From an uncultured Alphaproteobacteria bacterium (GTDB lineage Bacteria > Pseudomonadota > Alphaproteobacteria > UBA2136 > UBA6156), in the NCBI GenBank assembly GCA_937928525.1, contig CALFWJ010000064.1:1-5827 (forward strand): a stretch of DNA of 5,827 nt. The letters are read 5' to 3'. The notes under the pieces were generated by a model. That model did not search any database and had not been told where the DNA came from. It worked only from the letters and a program-made list of their open reading frames with translations. Of this stretch, positions 5,639-5,827 are shown piece by piece. The position numbers and the translations under genes are program-made. Position 1 is the stretch's first letter. Each line of letters opens with the position of its first letter.

Positions 5639-5827
5639 ATGACTCATCATAAATTAAATCCATTTCTTTCTCATACTGAATCGAAAAATATGTACATACA
5701 CCCGCAAGAATAAGAGTTATTAACGCAGCTAACCCACCGCTATAATACAGTGCATACATATTCAAAGGCAGAGCAATTAAAAGAAATAATCCTGCTTTAT
5801 AAAAAAGTTTTTTAATTGCTTTTTCTT
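5637..5827 (-). CDS. Small membrane protein, C-terminal part (5' truncated by window)
   Basis: On the minus strand an open frame enters from the right edge and ends at TAA (5639-5637), giving 62 visible residues. It begins EKAIKKLFYKAGLFLLIALP and ends EKEMDLIYDES. Two membrane segments are evident (about visible residues 12-28 and 32-49), with a Lys-rich stretch before the first and an acidic tail after the second. The stop codon is fused to the T-run of the terminator, a common arrangement that supports a real gene. I do not recognise a family. The true start is probably outside the window; internal ATGs would cut into the first membrane segment. Confidence 0.65.
   Translation of the reverse strand, partial: EKAIKKLFYKAGLFLLIALPLNMYALYYSGGLAALITLILAGVCTYFSIQYEKEMDLIYDES

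Noticed and set aside
5772..5820. 11-bp inverted repeat AGCAATTAAAA / TTTTAATTGCT with a 27-nt spacer
   Set aside because: It lies inside the coding frame of the partial membrane-protein gene, is almost all A+T, and has no terminator layout. It is probably due to Lys/Leu/Ile codons.

Overview
The window looks like chromosomal DNA of a flagellated alphaproteobacterium of moderate G+C content, with A+T-rich intergenic stretches. The strongest clue is a FliX-like flagellar assembly regulator, a family known from Alphaproteobacteria, inside a fliE-fliQ-fliR-flhB block. I cannot name the genus from the sequence alone.

Layout. Positions 1-1188 (+ strand) hold the 3' part of a secretin gene of the type IVb pilus PilN/BfpB kind. 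A small EamA/DMT-type membrane protein gene follows, and its ATG overlaps the secretin stop codon. Positions 1189-4253 (- strand) are a flagellar export and assembly cluster, in transcription order fliE, a ~95-nt nested inverted-repeat element, fliQ, fliR, a sigma-54-type promoter, fliX, flhB. The EamA gene and flhB converge with no base between their stop codons. A 171-bp divergent region (4254-4424) separates fliE from a secreted M23 peptidase gene (4425-5606, +). A strong bidirectional terminator (5605-5638) ends that gene. The 3' end of a previously uncalled small membrane-protein gene enters on the minus strand from the right edge (5637-5827).

How the parts fit together. FliQ, FliR and FlhB are inner-membrane parts of the flagellar type III export gate, with FlhB as the substrate-specificity switch. 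FliE joins the MS ring to the rod. FliX in Caulobacter links basal-body assembly to the sigma-54 activator FlbD. A near-ideal -24/-12 element lies 32 bp upstream of the fliX start codon. This suggests that fliX-flhB can be transcribed separately from fliE-fliQ-fliR and that FliX may sit in a feedback loop. The divergent M23 endopeptidase could open peptidoglycan for rod growth, but it could equally be a housekeeping hydrolase.

Most of the window is ordinary, well-recognised gene content. The points worth a second look are the sigma-54 element, the structured element between fliE and fliQ, the position of fliX, and the absence of flgB/flgC next to fliE. I see no evidence for a wholly new multi-gene system.
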